Assembly (NCBI GenBank): GCA_028818695.1
Contig: JAPPNK010000020.1
Location: 1-33,671, forward strand
Source: Candidatus Poribacteria bacterium
GTDB taxonomy: Bacteria; Poribacteria; WGA-4E; GCA-2687025
Length of the DNA stretch: 33,671 nt
Reading direction: 5' to 3'
Shown here piece after piece: positions 24,330 to 32,550 of the stretch. The number at the start of each line of letters is the position of its first letter. Within the stretch, counting starts at the first letter, position 1. A program made the translations under genes and the position numbers. The notes under the pieces are model-generated. The model did no database searches and was not told the DNA's origin. It worked only from the letters and a program-made list of their open reading frames with translations.

Positions 24330-25163
24330 TTACTGATTCGGTCCGATGTAGTCGAACAGGTAATCGTGCGACTCTTCAAGGAAGACAGCGTTCGGATCAA
24401 TGACGGCGTTTTCAAATACGCTTTCGCACCCTTTGCCGTATCGAAGCGGCCGTCCCCGACGAAGCCACCCGGCGCAGTGAACAAGCGCGATCATATGCCG
24501 TATTTGGTCGGAGCGGTTCGGGACGCCCCGGTGCCATAGACGCATATCGCGTATGAGAACCGACCCTTTCGGCGCCGTTCCTCGGACAGGCGGGACCTCA
24601 GCCCGCCGTTTCGCTTCGTCTCCTGGAGAGACGCCCCTGCCGACATCCCCAATCAGATGCGTCCCCGGCCACAGCTCCACGGCGCCGTTCTCTTCGGTCG
24701 TATCAAGAGGCGAAATGTTGACGACAACCATATGCGTCGGATGCGACGGGTTCCGATTCGGCCAAAGATGCCCCGTGTCCATATGAAGCGGCTGCGTTTC
24801 GCTGCCGGGGGTGTTTGTGTTTCCGTTGTAGAAGCTGTTGAAGGCGCCGCTCCCGAACAGGCTGGAGGTTGTATGTTCAACAATCGGATTCGCCGCGACA
24901 TCGGGAAAAACATATGGGTCAAACGGCGGCGGTCCCTGCTGCAGATGCCCTTTCGTCCGCCCCGATCCCCCCCATCGCTCATCTTGAATCATGCGGAGAG
25001 AGTCCTCCGTCATTTTGCCGCGCAGTATGTCAAGATGATCATGCCGCACAATGTCCTTGAGAATAACATAGCCTGTTTCTCGGATGGCGTTCAGCGCGCT
25101 CTGCAGGTTTTCTTGGTTCAGTTCTCCGCTCTCTAACTCGCTTTTGGAGACGCTAATTCGCAT
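24330..25163 (-). CDS. Phytanoyl-CoA dioxygenase (PhyH) family protein
   Basis: A 277-residue Fe(II)/2-oxoglutarate-dependent oxygenase-like protein. The first two iron ligands appear as H-x-D in QPLHMDTGHLW. The distal His is in LWHRGVPNRSDQIRHM, where the downstream Arg fits the 2-oxoglutarate carboxylate site. The segments GYVILKDIVRHDHLDILRG and AVELWPGTHLIGD are typical of the family. The substrate is unknown; bacterial members act on varied small molecules. It is the first gene of a likely operon with the pectate lyase, with AAAGGGCG before its ATG and a candidate promoter at 25199-25227. Confidence 0.92.
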   Translation of the reverse strand: MRISVSKSELESGELNQENLQSALNAIRETGYVILKDIVRHDHLDILRGKMTEDSLRMIQDERWGGSGRTKGHLQQGPPPFDPYVFPDVAANPIVEHTTSSLFGSGAFNSFYNGNTNTPGSETQPLHMDTGHLWPNRNPSHPTHMVVVNISPLDTTEENGAVELWPGTHLIGDVGRGVSPGDEAKRRAEVPPVRGTAPKGSVLIRDMRLWHRGVPNRSDQIRHMIALVHCAGWLRRGRPLRYGKGCESVFENAVIDPNAVFLEESHDYLFDYIGPNQ

Positions 25164-25198
25164 ATCGCCCTTTCGCTGATCATGTCCGTTTCGGCGTT

Positions 25199-25227
25199 AT
25201 TATCGTCAATTGGCAAGTTTTGCGCAA
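25199..25227 (-). promoter_or_regulatory. Candidate promoter of the PhyH/pectate lyase operon
   Basis: Read on the minus strand, TTGCGC and GATAAT are separated by 17 bases, about 35 bases before the PhyH start codon. Confidence 0.45.
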
Positions 25228-25285
25228 GCGGGAGAGGAAATCTAGAGCCGCGCAAAGCGGTCTCAAGAATCAACGTCAGTCAATA

Positions 25286-25451
25286 CCGACCTCATGCGTA
25301 AAGTTGGGACATTTGAACGAATGATCGCTCTATTGATGGGAAAAAGGCGCCGCCAACCAGGCCGTCATTCCCGCGCAAGCGGGAATCCAGAGGCGCCGCA
25401 GAGACCGTCCGCGTTCGCCAGGCGGAATGTCCCAACTAAAGCGCTAAGGTT
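25286..25451. mobile_element. MITE-like palindromic element with candidate target duplication (copy 3)
   Basis: This 166-bp segment is bounded by the same 8 bases, AGTCAATA, on both sides (25278-25285 and 25452-25459). Its ends are inverted repeats: GTTGGGACATT (25303-25313) is perfectly complementary to AATGTCCCAAC (25426-25436), and the outer bases match less exactly (GACCTCATGCG against CGCTAAGGTT). Inside is a perfect 8-base hairpin ATTCCCGC-GCAA-GCGGGAAT at 25367-25386. No transposase is encoded, so movement would need an enzyme supplied from elsewhere. It fills most of the 360-bp space between the divergent PhyH and maturase genes; the remainder holds their promoters. Confidence 0.65.
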
Positions 25452-25462
25452 AGTCAATAGCG

Positions 25463-25491
25463 TTGCCAGCCGCAAAAAAATCGTTTATAGT
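25463..25491 (+). promoter_or_regulatory. Sigma70-type promoter of the radical SAM gene
   Basis: TTGCCA and TATAGT are separated by exactly 17 bases with an A-rich spacer, 32 bases before the ATG at 25524. It begins 12 bases after the end of the MITE-like element, so the element sits immediately upstream of the promoter. Confidence 0.65.
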
Positions 25492-25523
25492 AACCTCCGT
25501 AGCAACTGAAAGGGCTTCCAACA

Positions 25524-26885
25524 ATGCCGCAGACGCCGTTTCATATCATGACAAAGCCGATCGGGCCGATCTGCAACCTGGACTGCAAATACTGTTACTA
25601 CCTAGAAAAAGAGCATCTCTACCCGCCCCGCCACAGCTTCCGTATGACGGATGAAACCCTAGAAAACTATATCCGCCAATACCTAGCTGCCCAGCCGACG
25701 CAAGAAATCGAATTCGCATGGCAAGGCGGGGAACCGACGCTCATGGGTCTAGACTTCTTCAAGCGCATGGTCGAACTCCAGCAGAAGTACTGCCCGCCTG
25801 GCAAGCGCGTCACAACCTCGCTCCAAACAAACGGAACGCTCCTGAACGACGAATGGTGCGAATTCTTTAAAAAGCATGACTTCCTCGTCGGAATCAGCAT
25901 CGACGGACCGCCGGACCTGCATGACCGCTACCGCGTCGACAAAGGAGGCAAGCCCAGCTTCGACCAGGTCATGCGCGGCGTCAAATATCTGCAGGCGCAT
26001 GAGGTGCGTTACAACACGCTCACCGTCGTCCATCGGTACACCGGCAAACGCCCGCTGGATGTGTACCGCTTCCTGCGCGACGAGGTGAAAACGGAGTTCA
26101 TGCAGTTCATTCCGATCGTTGAGCGCGTCGGCGAAGGCGAGGGTCTGTTGTGGCTGGCTCCTCCGCCGGCAATCGGAGAGGACGCCTCTGTCGAGAAGGG
26201 TCCGCCCGTCCAGCCGTGGAGCGTGGAGCCGCGCGACTACGGCGACTTCCTCTCCGCTGTTTTTGACGAATGGGTGCGCAGCGATGTCGGCAAGGTGTTC
26301 GTCCAGCTGTTTGAGGTGCATCTCGGCATCTGGATGGGCATGGGAGCCTCCCTGTGCGTCTTCGGCGAAACATGCGGCAGCGCCCTTGCGATGGAGCATA
26401 ACGGCGACCTGTACTCCTGCGACCATTACGTCTATCCCGAATACCTGCTCGGCAACATCAACGAAACGCCGCTCATCGATCTGGTGAATCTGCCGGCGCA
26501 GAAAAAATTCGGCGACGACAAACGAGACGCGCTCCCGAAGTACTGCCGAGAATGCGACGTCCGCTTCGCCTGCAACGGCGAATGCCCAAAACACCGGTTC
26601 TATACCACGCCGGACGGCGAGCCTGGACTCAATTATCTGTGCGCAGGGTATAAACGCTATTTCAAGCACATCGACCCGTATATGCGCGCCTTCACAAGGC
26701 TGCTGCGTTCAGGGCGCCCCGCGACAGAGATCATGGCGCTAGTCCGAGAACACGACGCCCAGCGCGAAACGCAAGCCAGATGGACATCTGCGTCGCGCAA
26801 CGACCCATGCCCATGCGGCAGCGGAAAGAAGTATAAGACATGCTGCTGGAGCAAACGAGGTCAAGCGGCGGCGCATGGTTCTTGA
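25524..26885 (+). CDS. Anaerobic sulfatase maturase-like radical SAM protein with SEC-C tail
   Basis: A 453-residue cytoplasmic radical SAM enzyme. The 4Fe-4S/SAM motif is C17-x3-C21-x2-C24 (ICNLDCKYCYY). Next come AWQGGEPTLMGLDFF, a SAM-binding GGEP strand, and TSLQTNGTLL. A SPASM region with extra clusters follows: CGSALAMEHNGDLYSCDHYVYP and a CRECDVRFACNGECP knot. These match anSME enzymes, which turn a Cys or Ser of a type I sulfatase into formylglycine. The last 20 residues are an SEC-C zinc motif (PCPCGSGKKYKTCCW), an uncommon addition. No sulfatase gene is in the window, so the target is encoded elsewhere or is a different peptide. AAAGGG precedes the ATG. Confidence 0.9.
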   Translation: MPQTPFHIMTKPIGPICNLDCKYCYYLEKEHLYPPRHSFRMTDETLENYIRQYLAAQPTQEIEFAWQGGEPTLMGLDFFKRMVELQQKYCPPGKRVTTSLQTNGTLLNDEWCEFFKKHDFLVGISIDGPPDLHDRYRVDKGGKPSFDQVMRGVKYLQAHEVRYNTLTVVHRYTGKRPLDVYRFLRDEVKTEFMQFIPIVERVGEGEGLLWLAPPPAIGEDASVEKGPPVQPWSVEPRDYGDFLSAVFDEWVRSDVGKVFVQLFEVHLGIWMGMGASLCVFGETCGSALAMEHNGDLYSCDHYVYPEYLLGNINETPLIDLVNLPAQKKFGDDKRDALPKYCRECDVRFACNGECPKHRFYTTPDGEPGLNYLCAGYKRYFKHIDPYMRAFTRLLRSGRPATEIMALVREHDAQRETQARWTSASRNDPCPCGSGKKYKTCCWSKRGQAAAHGS

Positions 26886-26914
26886 GCGGAAATGACGATC
26901 TGGGAGGGGCGGGG

Positions 26915-27877
26915 TCAACGTTCCACGAATGCGCCGCGCAGGATCTCCATGATCAGCTCGTCGTAGGAGACGCCGTCTTCCGCCGCTTGAGCGGGGAGGT
27001 CGCTTAGGTCGGTCAGTCCTGGGAGAGTGTTTAGGTCTAGGATATGCGGCTGTCCGTTCGGGTCAATCATCATATCGACGCGGGAAACGCTATGGCATCC
27101 GAGGGAGCGGTGGGCGGCAATTCCAATCTGCTGAACGCGCAAGGTTGTTTCAGGAGAAAGCCGCGCAGGGAGGATAAACTCGGTCATGCCTTCGGTGTAT
27201 TTCGCGTGATAATCATAAAACTCGTTCCGCGGAACCAACTCTAAAATAGGAAGAGCGCGCAGTTTTTGACCTTCGCCGAGGAGGCCGACTGTCGCTTCCA
27301 TTCCTTTGATGCGCTTCTCGGCGAGAACCGAGCCGTATTTCTGCCGCGTTTCGTACAGCGCCGCTGTCAGCTCATCCCGCCGACCCGCCATGACGACGCC
27401 GAGGCTGGAGCCTTCCGAGGTGGGCTTCACAACTGCGGGCAGCCCGATCCGTTCGATGAACTCGTCCGCCTGCTCCTCGAAGCCGCGCCGCGGGTCGATC
27501 TCCATATACGGCGGGGTCGGCAGGCCGTTCGCTTCCCAGACCTGTTTGGCGCGTCCTTTGTGCATGGCGAGGGCGCTCGCTAGGACGCCTGAACCGGTAT
27601 AACGCAAGCCGAGCGTTTCTAAAAAACCTTGGACGCTTCCATCCTCGCCCCATCTGCCATGGAGCGCCAGAAAAACAGCCGACGGGCGGTTCGACAGCAG
27701 CGTTTCAAGCCAACCCTCCTCGCCTGGATCAACGGGGTAGGCATCAACGCCTTGACGGCAGAGAGCATCCAGCGCATTGCTTCCCGACCGAAGGGACACC
27801 TCCCGCTCTCCGGAACGTCCGCCCAGCATGACAGCGACGCGCGCGTTTTCATCGATGACGCCAATGTTCTCGCTCAT
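26915..27877 (-). CDS. ddl: D-alanine--D-alanine ligase
   Basis: A 320-residue cytoplasmic ATP-grasp ligase that makes the D-Ala-D-Ala dipeptide for peptidoglycan. Signatures are VMLGGRSGEREVSLRSG, FLALHGRWGEDGSVQGFLE, KPTSEGSSLGV, EKRIKGMEATVG and LDLNTLPGLTDLSDLP. The last usually reads E-x-N-T-x-P-G-M-T; here Asp replaces the Glu before the Asn, a conservative change at a metal-binding position. The usual murein cluster genes (murC, ftsQ) are absent. It follows the DUF58 gene on the same strand after 42 bases and could be the last gene of that operon. Confidence 0.92.
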   Translation of the reverse strand: MSENIGVIDENARVAVMLGGRSGEREVSLRSGSNALDALCRQGVDAYPVDPGEEGWLETLLSNRPSAVFLALHGRWGEDGSVQGFLETLGLRYTGSGVLASALAMHKGRAKQVWEANGLPTPPYMEIDPRRGFEEQADEFIERIGLPAVVKPTSEGSSLGVVMAGRRDELTAALYETRQKYGSVLAEKRIKGMEATVGLLGEGQKLRALPILELVPRNEFYDYHAKYTEGMTEFILPARLSPETTLRVQQIGIAAHRSLGCHSVSRVDMMIDPNGQPHILDLNTLPGLTDLSDLPAQAAEDGVSYDELIMEILRGAFVER

Positions 27878-27919
27878 TCCCGTTTCCTTTATATGTGAAT
27901 CTCCCGCTTGAAGCGGAAT

Positions 27920-28786
27920 CTAAGCCGCCTCGGCGACGATGCCGGCGGCGCGCAGCTCCTGATAAAAAAGGGTCTCGATTGGCGCCTCGATTTTGAGCCT
28001 GGCGTATCGTATCCGTTTTTGGGCGCATTCAGCCTCTATGCGCGACAGATGCGCTTGAAAGCGGGCGTCGTAGGCTCGGCTTCTTTCGGCATTCCAGGCG
28101 ACGCTGCGGCTCTCGCCCGTCTCGATGTCCGTCACAGAAGCTTCCGCCGGCGGCTCAGGAGCTTCCGCCAAGCGCGACACCAAATGCGCCGCGGAGCCGC
28201 GCCCCGCCATCGTTTTAAGCCCTTCTGCGCATTCTTCAGCGTCCAGCAGCATATCGGACAGAAGAATGATCGTCCCAAAAGCGTTGATGCCCCGACCGCG
28301 CATCCATCGGGCGAAGTTCGCCTCTGGCGCAGGCTCCAACCGCTCTAGATAACGTTCCAAACGCGCCAGCCCCGCCCGTCCGCGCGCGTATAAAACAGGC
28401 TTGCGAGATCCAACCGCAGCGACCGCGGCTGAGTCCCCGCGCCGCAACGCAAGAAACGCCAGCGCATACGCTATGCGCTTCGCCGACTCAAACGGAGAAG
28501 GCTCGCCCGCTGTCATCGAGAGGCTTGCGTCGATGAGCAGCAGAGCCGTCATCGCCGACTCGGCTTGGGTACGCTTCACGAGAACGCGGTCAGCGCGGGC
28601 GGCGGCGCGCCAGTCGACCCTGCGCAGGTCGTCTCCCGGCGAATAGGGGCGGCGGTCTTCAAACACCATGCCTCCGCCGGCGCCTTTTGCCGTCCATTCG
28701 CCTTGAACGCGGGAGCGGAACGGAGCGGACGCCGTGAGACGAAGCGATTTCAACCGCTCTAATGGGAGAGAGCGCAGGGCGTTCAT
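27920..28786 (-). CDS. DUF58 domain protein (von Willebrand A-like)
   Basis: A 288-residue protein with the DUF58 core YSPGDDLRRVDWRAAARADR followed by LVKRTQAE near residues 47-75. A vWA-like alpha/beta fold begins with TALLLIDASLSM, whose D-x-S-x-S-type pattern suits a metal site. DUF58 proteins usually work with a MoxR-type AAA ATPase encoded beside them; none is present here, and there are no membrane helices. The ATG at 28786 overlaps the M28 peptidase stop as ATGA, so translation is coupled. A much longer in-frame start exists upstream but would overlap the peptidase gene. The function is not established. Confidence 0.85.
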   Translation of the reverse strand: MNALRSLPLERLKSLRLTASAPFRSRVQGEWTAKGAGGGMVFEDRRPYSPGDDLRRVDWRAAARADRVLVKRTQAESAMTALLLIDASLSMTAGEPSPFESAKRIAYALAFLALRRGDSAAVAAVGSRKPVLYARGRAGLARLERYLERLEPAPEANFARWMRGRGINAFGTIILLSDMLLDAEECAEGLKTMAGRGSAAHLVSRLAEAPEPPAEASVTDIETGESRSVAWNAERSRAYDARFQAHLSRIEAECAQKRIRYARLKIEAPIETLFYQELRAAGIVAEAA

Positions 28787-30186
28787 GAGGCGCCTTTGCC
28801 GTCTGCCTGGCGTTCTTCGCACAGCTGGTCGTAGGCGTCTGAAACGGCGCGCATATCGACCAGATCCGGTTCTTGGCGCATGATCTCCTCGATCTCTTCG
28901 GGAGCGCGCCGCCGGGCGGGCCAATTCTCTTCAGACGCGGCGCGCAGAACGATTCTTGCCGCCAGCGCGCTCGCCGCCCAGAGATGGCGGAGCTCCAGCT
29001 TGTCGACCGTGTCGTACGCCGTATGCCCCCATCCGCGCCCTGTGAAACGCCCGCGCGGATTGCCGACATACGCTGTCGGAACGCCCCGTAAAAAGTACGG
29101 GTAGTGATCGCTGAACGCATGCGTCTTCTGCCCGAAGGGGGCGTCCCCCATCTGCTTTTCGTACGCTTCAAACAGCGGCTCCAGCTCCTTCAGCTGATTC
29201 AGGATAACGCCTTTGCCGCCGGAGCCGCCCGCGGCGTCGCAGTTTAACAAAAAGCGAACCTTGTCCAACTCATCCGCGGTCGCTTCGGCATGGCGGTAGG
29301 CGCCGGTGAGGCCGATCTCCTCGCAGCTCCAGAAGATGAAGCGCGCTGTTCGGCGCAGCTTGTCCTTCGCATGCTTGGCAAGAACGCGCGCCGCTTCCAA
29401 CACGGAGACGACGCCGGACGCCGGGTCCATCGCCCCCTGCGCGATGTCATGTCCGTCATGATGCGACCCGATCATCACGATTTCGTCCGTTTCGCCGGGG
29501 ATCTCCGCGACGATGTTCCATGACTCAGACGGATAGGTTGCGCAGTCCGCTCTCAACCGAGCCGTCAACGGGCCGAGGCGCGCTTCCTGACGGCGCAGAA
29601 ACTCCGCGTCCTCATGTCCGATGGAGAAGCCTGGGATCAGCCCTTCGCGGTCGCCGCCCACGCTGCCCGTTTCGGGTCCGCGCCCTTCATACATTCCGAT
29701 AAACACAAAGCCGACCGCGCCGGCGAGCGCGGAGCGTTCATACATCTCGGTGCGATGCACGACTCGGTTGACGTCGGAGGGCGGCGCGCTGGAAACGGCG
29801 GCGATTCCTCCCTTGAGACGTTCCGCCGCGCGCTCAAAGGAGGCGGGACCGCCGTCCGGCAAGAGAACCAACGGCGCTGTCAGATCGGTCGGCGGACAGT
29901 AGGGCAGCGCGATGCATGGAATCTCTTTTTGAAACGGCTTTTCGATATGGAGAGATGTTGGGCCTCGGCGCCATGCGTTGTGTTGAAACGGCTCTAAGCG
30001 CGCGTTTTCTAAGCCGTACGCTTCCAGCTTGCCGCGCAGAAAATCGGCGGCGGCGCGCTCGTCGGGCGTGCCAGGCGTACGCGAACCAAATTCGTCGCAC
30101 AGCATGATCAGATTGTCCATCGGCTCGGTCGTCGTGTAGATGTCGCCGAGCATGGCGCGGTCCAGTTCAAGGTAAGGGTTGTTCAT
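28783..30186 (-). CDS. M28 family zinc peptidase
   Basis: A 467-residue aminopeptidase-like protein. All five expected di-zinc ligand sites are seen: the His in GSHHDGHD, the bridging Asp in GAMDPASGVVSVLEAARVL, the Glu pair in WSCEEIGLTG, the Asp in LLNCDAAGG, and the His in GHTAYDTVDKL. Residues about 130-250 form a PA-like insert (GAVGFVFIGMYEG). No signal peptide is seen, which is unusual because many M28 enzymes are exported. The ATG at 30186 overlaps the stop of the MetE-like gene by 4 bases (ATGA), and its own stop overlaps the DUF58 start likewise. An in-frame start at 30285 would lie inside the preceding gene and is not preferred. Confidence 0.9.
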   Translation of the reverse strand: MNNPYLELDRAMLGDIYTTTEPMDNLIMLCDEFGSRTPGTPDERAAADFLRGKLEAYGLENARLEPFQHNAWRRGPTSLHIEKPFQKEIPCIALPYCPPTDLTAPLVLLPDGGPASFERAAERLKGGIAAVSSAPPSDVNRVVHRTEMYERSALAGAVGFVFIGMYEGRGPETGSVGGDREGLIPGFSIGHEDAEFLRRQEARLGPLTARLRADCATYPSESWNIVAEIPGETDEIVMIGSHHDGHDIAQGAMDPASGVVSVLEAARVLAKHAKDKLRRTARFIFWSCEEIGLTGAYRHAEATADELDKVRFLLNCDAAGGSGGKGVILNQLKELEPLFEAYEKQMGDAPFGQKTHAFSDHYPYFLRGVPTAYVGNPRGRFTGRGWGHTAYDTVDKLELRHLWAASALAARIVLRAASEENWPARRRAPEEIEEIMRQEPDLVDMRAVSDAYDQLCEERQADGKGAS

Positions 30187-31196
30187 GAGGCTCCTGTCAG
30201 TTCTCGGCGCACAATATGGGCGGCTTTGACCATCGCGTTCAGTTTTTGGACGGCCGCCCAGCGCGCCGTTTGTGAAAATCCGCAATCGGGCGTGACGGTC
30301 AGTTTTTCAGGCGGGACATACTCTAGCGCATGGCGTATCCGCTGCGCGATCAGATCGACCGGCTCAATCCATAGGTTTTTGACATCCACAACGCCGACGG
30401 CAGCCTCCTTCTCCTGCGCAATTTCGCCCAGAAGCTCCATCTCGGCAAATTCACGCGAAGCGAATTCCAGCGCGAACTGGTCGGCGCGCATCTCCATCGC
30501 CTTTGGAAAAAGCGGGCTGTAACGCCGGTTTCCGACAGCCCGCGCCCGATAATTCCCAAAGCAGAGGTGCGTCCCGATCTTGGCGTTCAGCCCCTCCACG
30601 GTGCGGTTGAAGATCGACACATACTGGTCAATGCGGTCGGGATAGACGCTAAAGGAAGGCTCGTCGATCTGCAGGAAGTCGGCTCCCGCCTCAATCAACA
30701 TTTCGCATTCGCGCCGCACAATCGGTATCAGCGCTTCAGTCATCGCGATTCGGTCGGGGTACCGCTTGTTCGGTTCAATGCGCCCCGACAAGGTGAACGG
30801 GCCTGGGATGCACGCTTTCAGGTCGGCGCGGGCGATCTGTTTCAGGTAGATAAAATCCTTGACGGCTCCCAGTCCGTTCGGCGCCTTCAGCTCGCCTGTG
30901 AGACGGTATTTGCCGCGCTGATCATGCGCCGGAACGCCGAGGCGCCGGCGCAGCGGCAGCGGCTCTAGATTTTCAAAATGCGAATAGAAGCCGAGGTTGA
31001 AGTCGAGCCGGCTCATCTCGCCGTCGGTGACGCGGTCGATGCCGGCGCGCTGCTGGTCTTCGACTGCGGCGGTGACGGCGTCCTGTATCATCTCGCGCCG
31101 GTCGTCTTCGCCCAATTCGCCGCGCTGCGCCGCCGCGTCCGCCAGAAAAACCCAGCCGGGCGTCGCATGGCTTCCGATCACAGAGGTTTCAATCAA
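30183..31196 (-). CDS. Cobalamin-independent methionine synthase (MetE C-terminal)-like protein
   Basis: A 337-residue protein matching only the catalytic C-terminal barrel of MetE. Segments are GIDRVTDGEMSRLDF, ACIPGPFTLS, EAGADFLQIDEPSF, GTHLCFGNY with the His and Cys zinc ligands, and VTPDCGFSQT with the last Cys. Full-length MetE is about 750 residues with a duplicated barrel; short versions in many bacteria and archaea use other methyl donors or do other methyl transfers to thiols, so the exact reaction is uncertain. The start is TTG at 31196, the first codon matching the family N-terminus (IETSVIGSHATPGW). It is the first gene of a tight run with the M28 and DUF58 genes. Confidence 0.87.
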   Translation of the reverse strand: MIETSVIGSHATPGWVFLADAAAQRGELGEDDRREMIQDAVTAAVEDQQRAGIDRVTDGEMSRLDFNLGFYSHFENLEPLPLRRRLGVPAHDQRGKYRLTGELKAPNGLGAVKDFIYLKQIARADLKACIPGPFTLSGRIEPNKRYPDRIAMTEALIPIVRRECEMLIEAGADFLQIDEPSFSVYPDRIDQYVSIFNRTVEGLNAKIGTHLCFGNYRARAVGNRRYSPLFPKAMEMRADQFALEFASREFAEMELLGEIAQEKEAAVGVVDVKNLWIEPVDLIAQRIRHALEYVPPEKLTVTPDCGFSQTARWAAVQKLNAMVKAAHIVRRELTGAS

Positions 31197-31222
31197 AAGA
31201 GCCTATACCCCTAACTAGCTAC

Positions 31223-31260
31223 GCGGCGCATTTCTCGCCGCCTTTTTCGTTTCTTTTTTC
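31223..31260 (+). terminator. Rho-independent terminator on the plus strand
   Basis: GCGGCG (31223-31228) and CGCCGC (31236-31241) form a 6-base stem with a 7-base loop, followed by CTTTTTCGTTTCTTTTTT. The T run lies on the plus strand, opposite to all genes around it, which are on the minus strand. It would end transcription coming rightwards from within the MetE-like gene region. Nothing else is recognised in the 183-bp gap 31197-31379. Confidence 0.5.
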
Positions 31261-31379
31261 AAAGCCCGCCGTTCCTTCCGGGTCAACCTGTACTTCTAAT
31301 CCCGAAAGGTCAGAAGCGCGTCCATCATCTAATCATACTCACCGTACAGCGGATTTTATCATCGGATGCCTTTCATTGT

Positions 31380-31742
31380 TCAGTTTCTCCAATGAAGATC
31401 GCGGATTTCGTTTTTCAGCGTCTGTATTTCGCTCCTTAGGCTTGCGTTTTCATTCCGGAGTTTACGGAACTCGCCCTCTGCTCCGAAAAGGGCTGAAATT
31501 ATATATCCAATGAGTCCGACGAAAACTATGCCACAGAACACCAAATTCCCCACCGTCAGACTCACAATCTTTTGCAATCCTAAGGGATCCTCAATACCGA
31601 GGAGACCAGGGACATCAAACCCAAGGAAGCTGCTTATGAGGAAGAACATGCCCAGCACGAGACATACCAGATTGTAGACTGTACCCCGCCATGCGATGTC
31701 TTTTTTTCGCCGCTTTCTCCGCCGCTCAATCAAACGAGTCAT
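31380..31742 (-). CDS. Small two-helix membrane protein with C-terminal coiled coil
   Basis: A 120-residue protein with no recognised family. The basic start (MTRLIERRRKRRKKD) leads into two hydrophobic segments, about residues 22-42 (VYNLVCLVLGMFFLISSFLG) and 60-83 (SLTVGNLVFCGIVFVGLIGYIISAL). The last 35 residues form a short coiled coil (RKLRNENASLRSEIQTLKNEI). The basic N-terminus and the coiled coil would both face the cytoplasm. The ATG at 31742 overlaps the SDR stop as ATGA, so it is translationally coupled to that gene; this argues it is real. Confidence 0.7.
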   Translation of the reverse strand: MTRLIERRRKRRKKDIAWRGTVYNLVCLVLGMFFLISSFLGFDVPGLLGIEDPLGLQKIVSLTVGNLVFCGIVFVGLIGYIISALFGAEGEFRKLRNENASLRSEIQTLKNEIRDLHWRN

Positions 31743-32542
31743 GGCCCCTCCGCCGTCATTTGACCCTCCGAGACGCTCCATCCGCCGTCCACTTTTAATG
31801 CCGCTCCAGTGAGAAACTTCGATTCGTCGGACGCGAGATACAGCGCCGCCTGCGCGCAGTCTTCAGGGGTTCCGAGCGCCTTTGTCAACGGCTGTTTCGT
31901 TTTAATATAGGACAGAACCGCCTCGTTCGACTGCGCCCGCGCGCTCATCGGCGTTGCAATGAGCGCCGGCGCGATCACATTGACGCGAATGCCCATCGGC
32001 GCGTAATAGGCTGCCATGGAGCGGCTCAGAGCGATGACGGCGCCTTTGCTCGCGGCGTATGCGTGCGTCCCAAAAAGAACGGGAGAAGGCGACTCCGCCA
32101 AAACGGAGCTCGTGTTGATGACGCTTCCGCCGCCGCTTCTCAACATGGAACGCGCCGCCGCCCTGCACATTAAAAACATCCCGCGCGCGTTCATGCGGAG
32201 CGTTTGATCCCACCCATCTTCAGTGCATTCATGAATCGGTCCGTCCCCGTATCGGCGTCCGCTTCCGCCCGCGGTGGTGAAGACGATGTCGGGCGGTCCG
32301 TGCGCTTGCTCGGTTTGGCTGAAGAGCCTGTCGACCTGCCGCGCGTCCGAGACGTCTGTCTGGATATAGAGAGCCTTTCCGCCGTTCGATATGATTTGGC
32401 TTGCGGTCGATTCTCCAGTTTCGCGTGTGCGGCTTGCGACAACGACCGCGGCGCCTTCTTTAGCGAAGAGCAGCGCCGCCGCCCTGCCGATGCCGGTTCC
32501 GCCGCCCGCAATCACCGCCGTCTTGCTCTGTAAGCGCCCCAT
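31739..32542 (-). CDS. Short-chain dehydrogenase/reductase (SDR)
   Basis: A 267-residue classical SDR, cytoplasmic. The cofactor motif is GGGTGIG (residues 13-19). VASRTRE with Arg after the second strand favours NADP(H). TTAGGS stands where NNAG is usual. The catalytic Ser is in NTSSVLA and the catalytic pair is Y-A-A-S-K in HAYAASKGAV. RVNVIAPALIATPM and FLTGAALKVDGGWS complete the fold. The substrate is unknown. It starts 8 bases after the SIS gene, with which it probably forms an operon. Confidence 0.93.
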   Translation of the reverse strand: MGRLQSKTAVIAGGGTGIGRAAALLFAKEGAAVVVASRTRETGESTASQIISNGGKALYIQTDVSDARQVDRLFSQTEQAHGPPDIVFTTAGGSGRRYGDGPIHECTEDGWDQTLRMNARGMFLMCRAAARSMLRSGGGSVINTSSVLAESPSPVLFGTHAYAASKGAVIALSRSMAAYYAPMGIRVNVIAPALIATPMSARAQSNEAVLSYIKTKQPLTKALGTPEDCAQAALYLASDESKFLTGAALKVDGGWSVSEGQMTAEGP

Positions 32543-32550
32543 CTCAACGC

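Noticed and set aside
31215-31286. A 23-codon basic minus-strand frame (TTG start) in the gap before the MetE-like gene
   Set aside because: No ribosome binding site, no ATG, and it overlaps the terminator hairpin; too little to support a gene.
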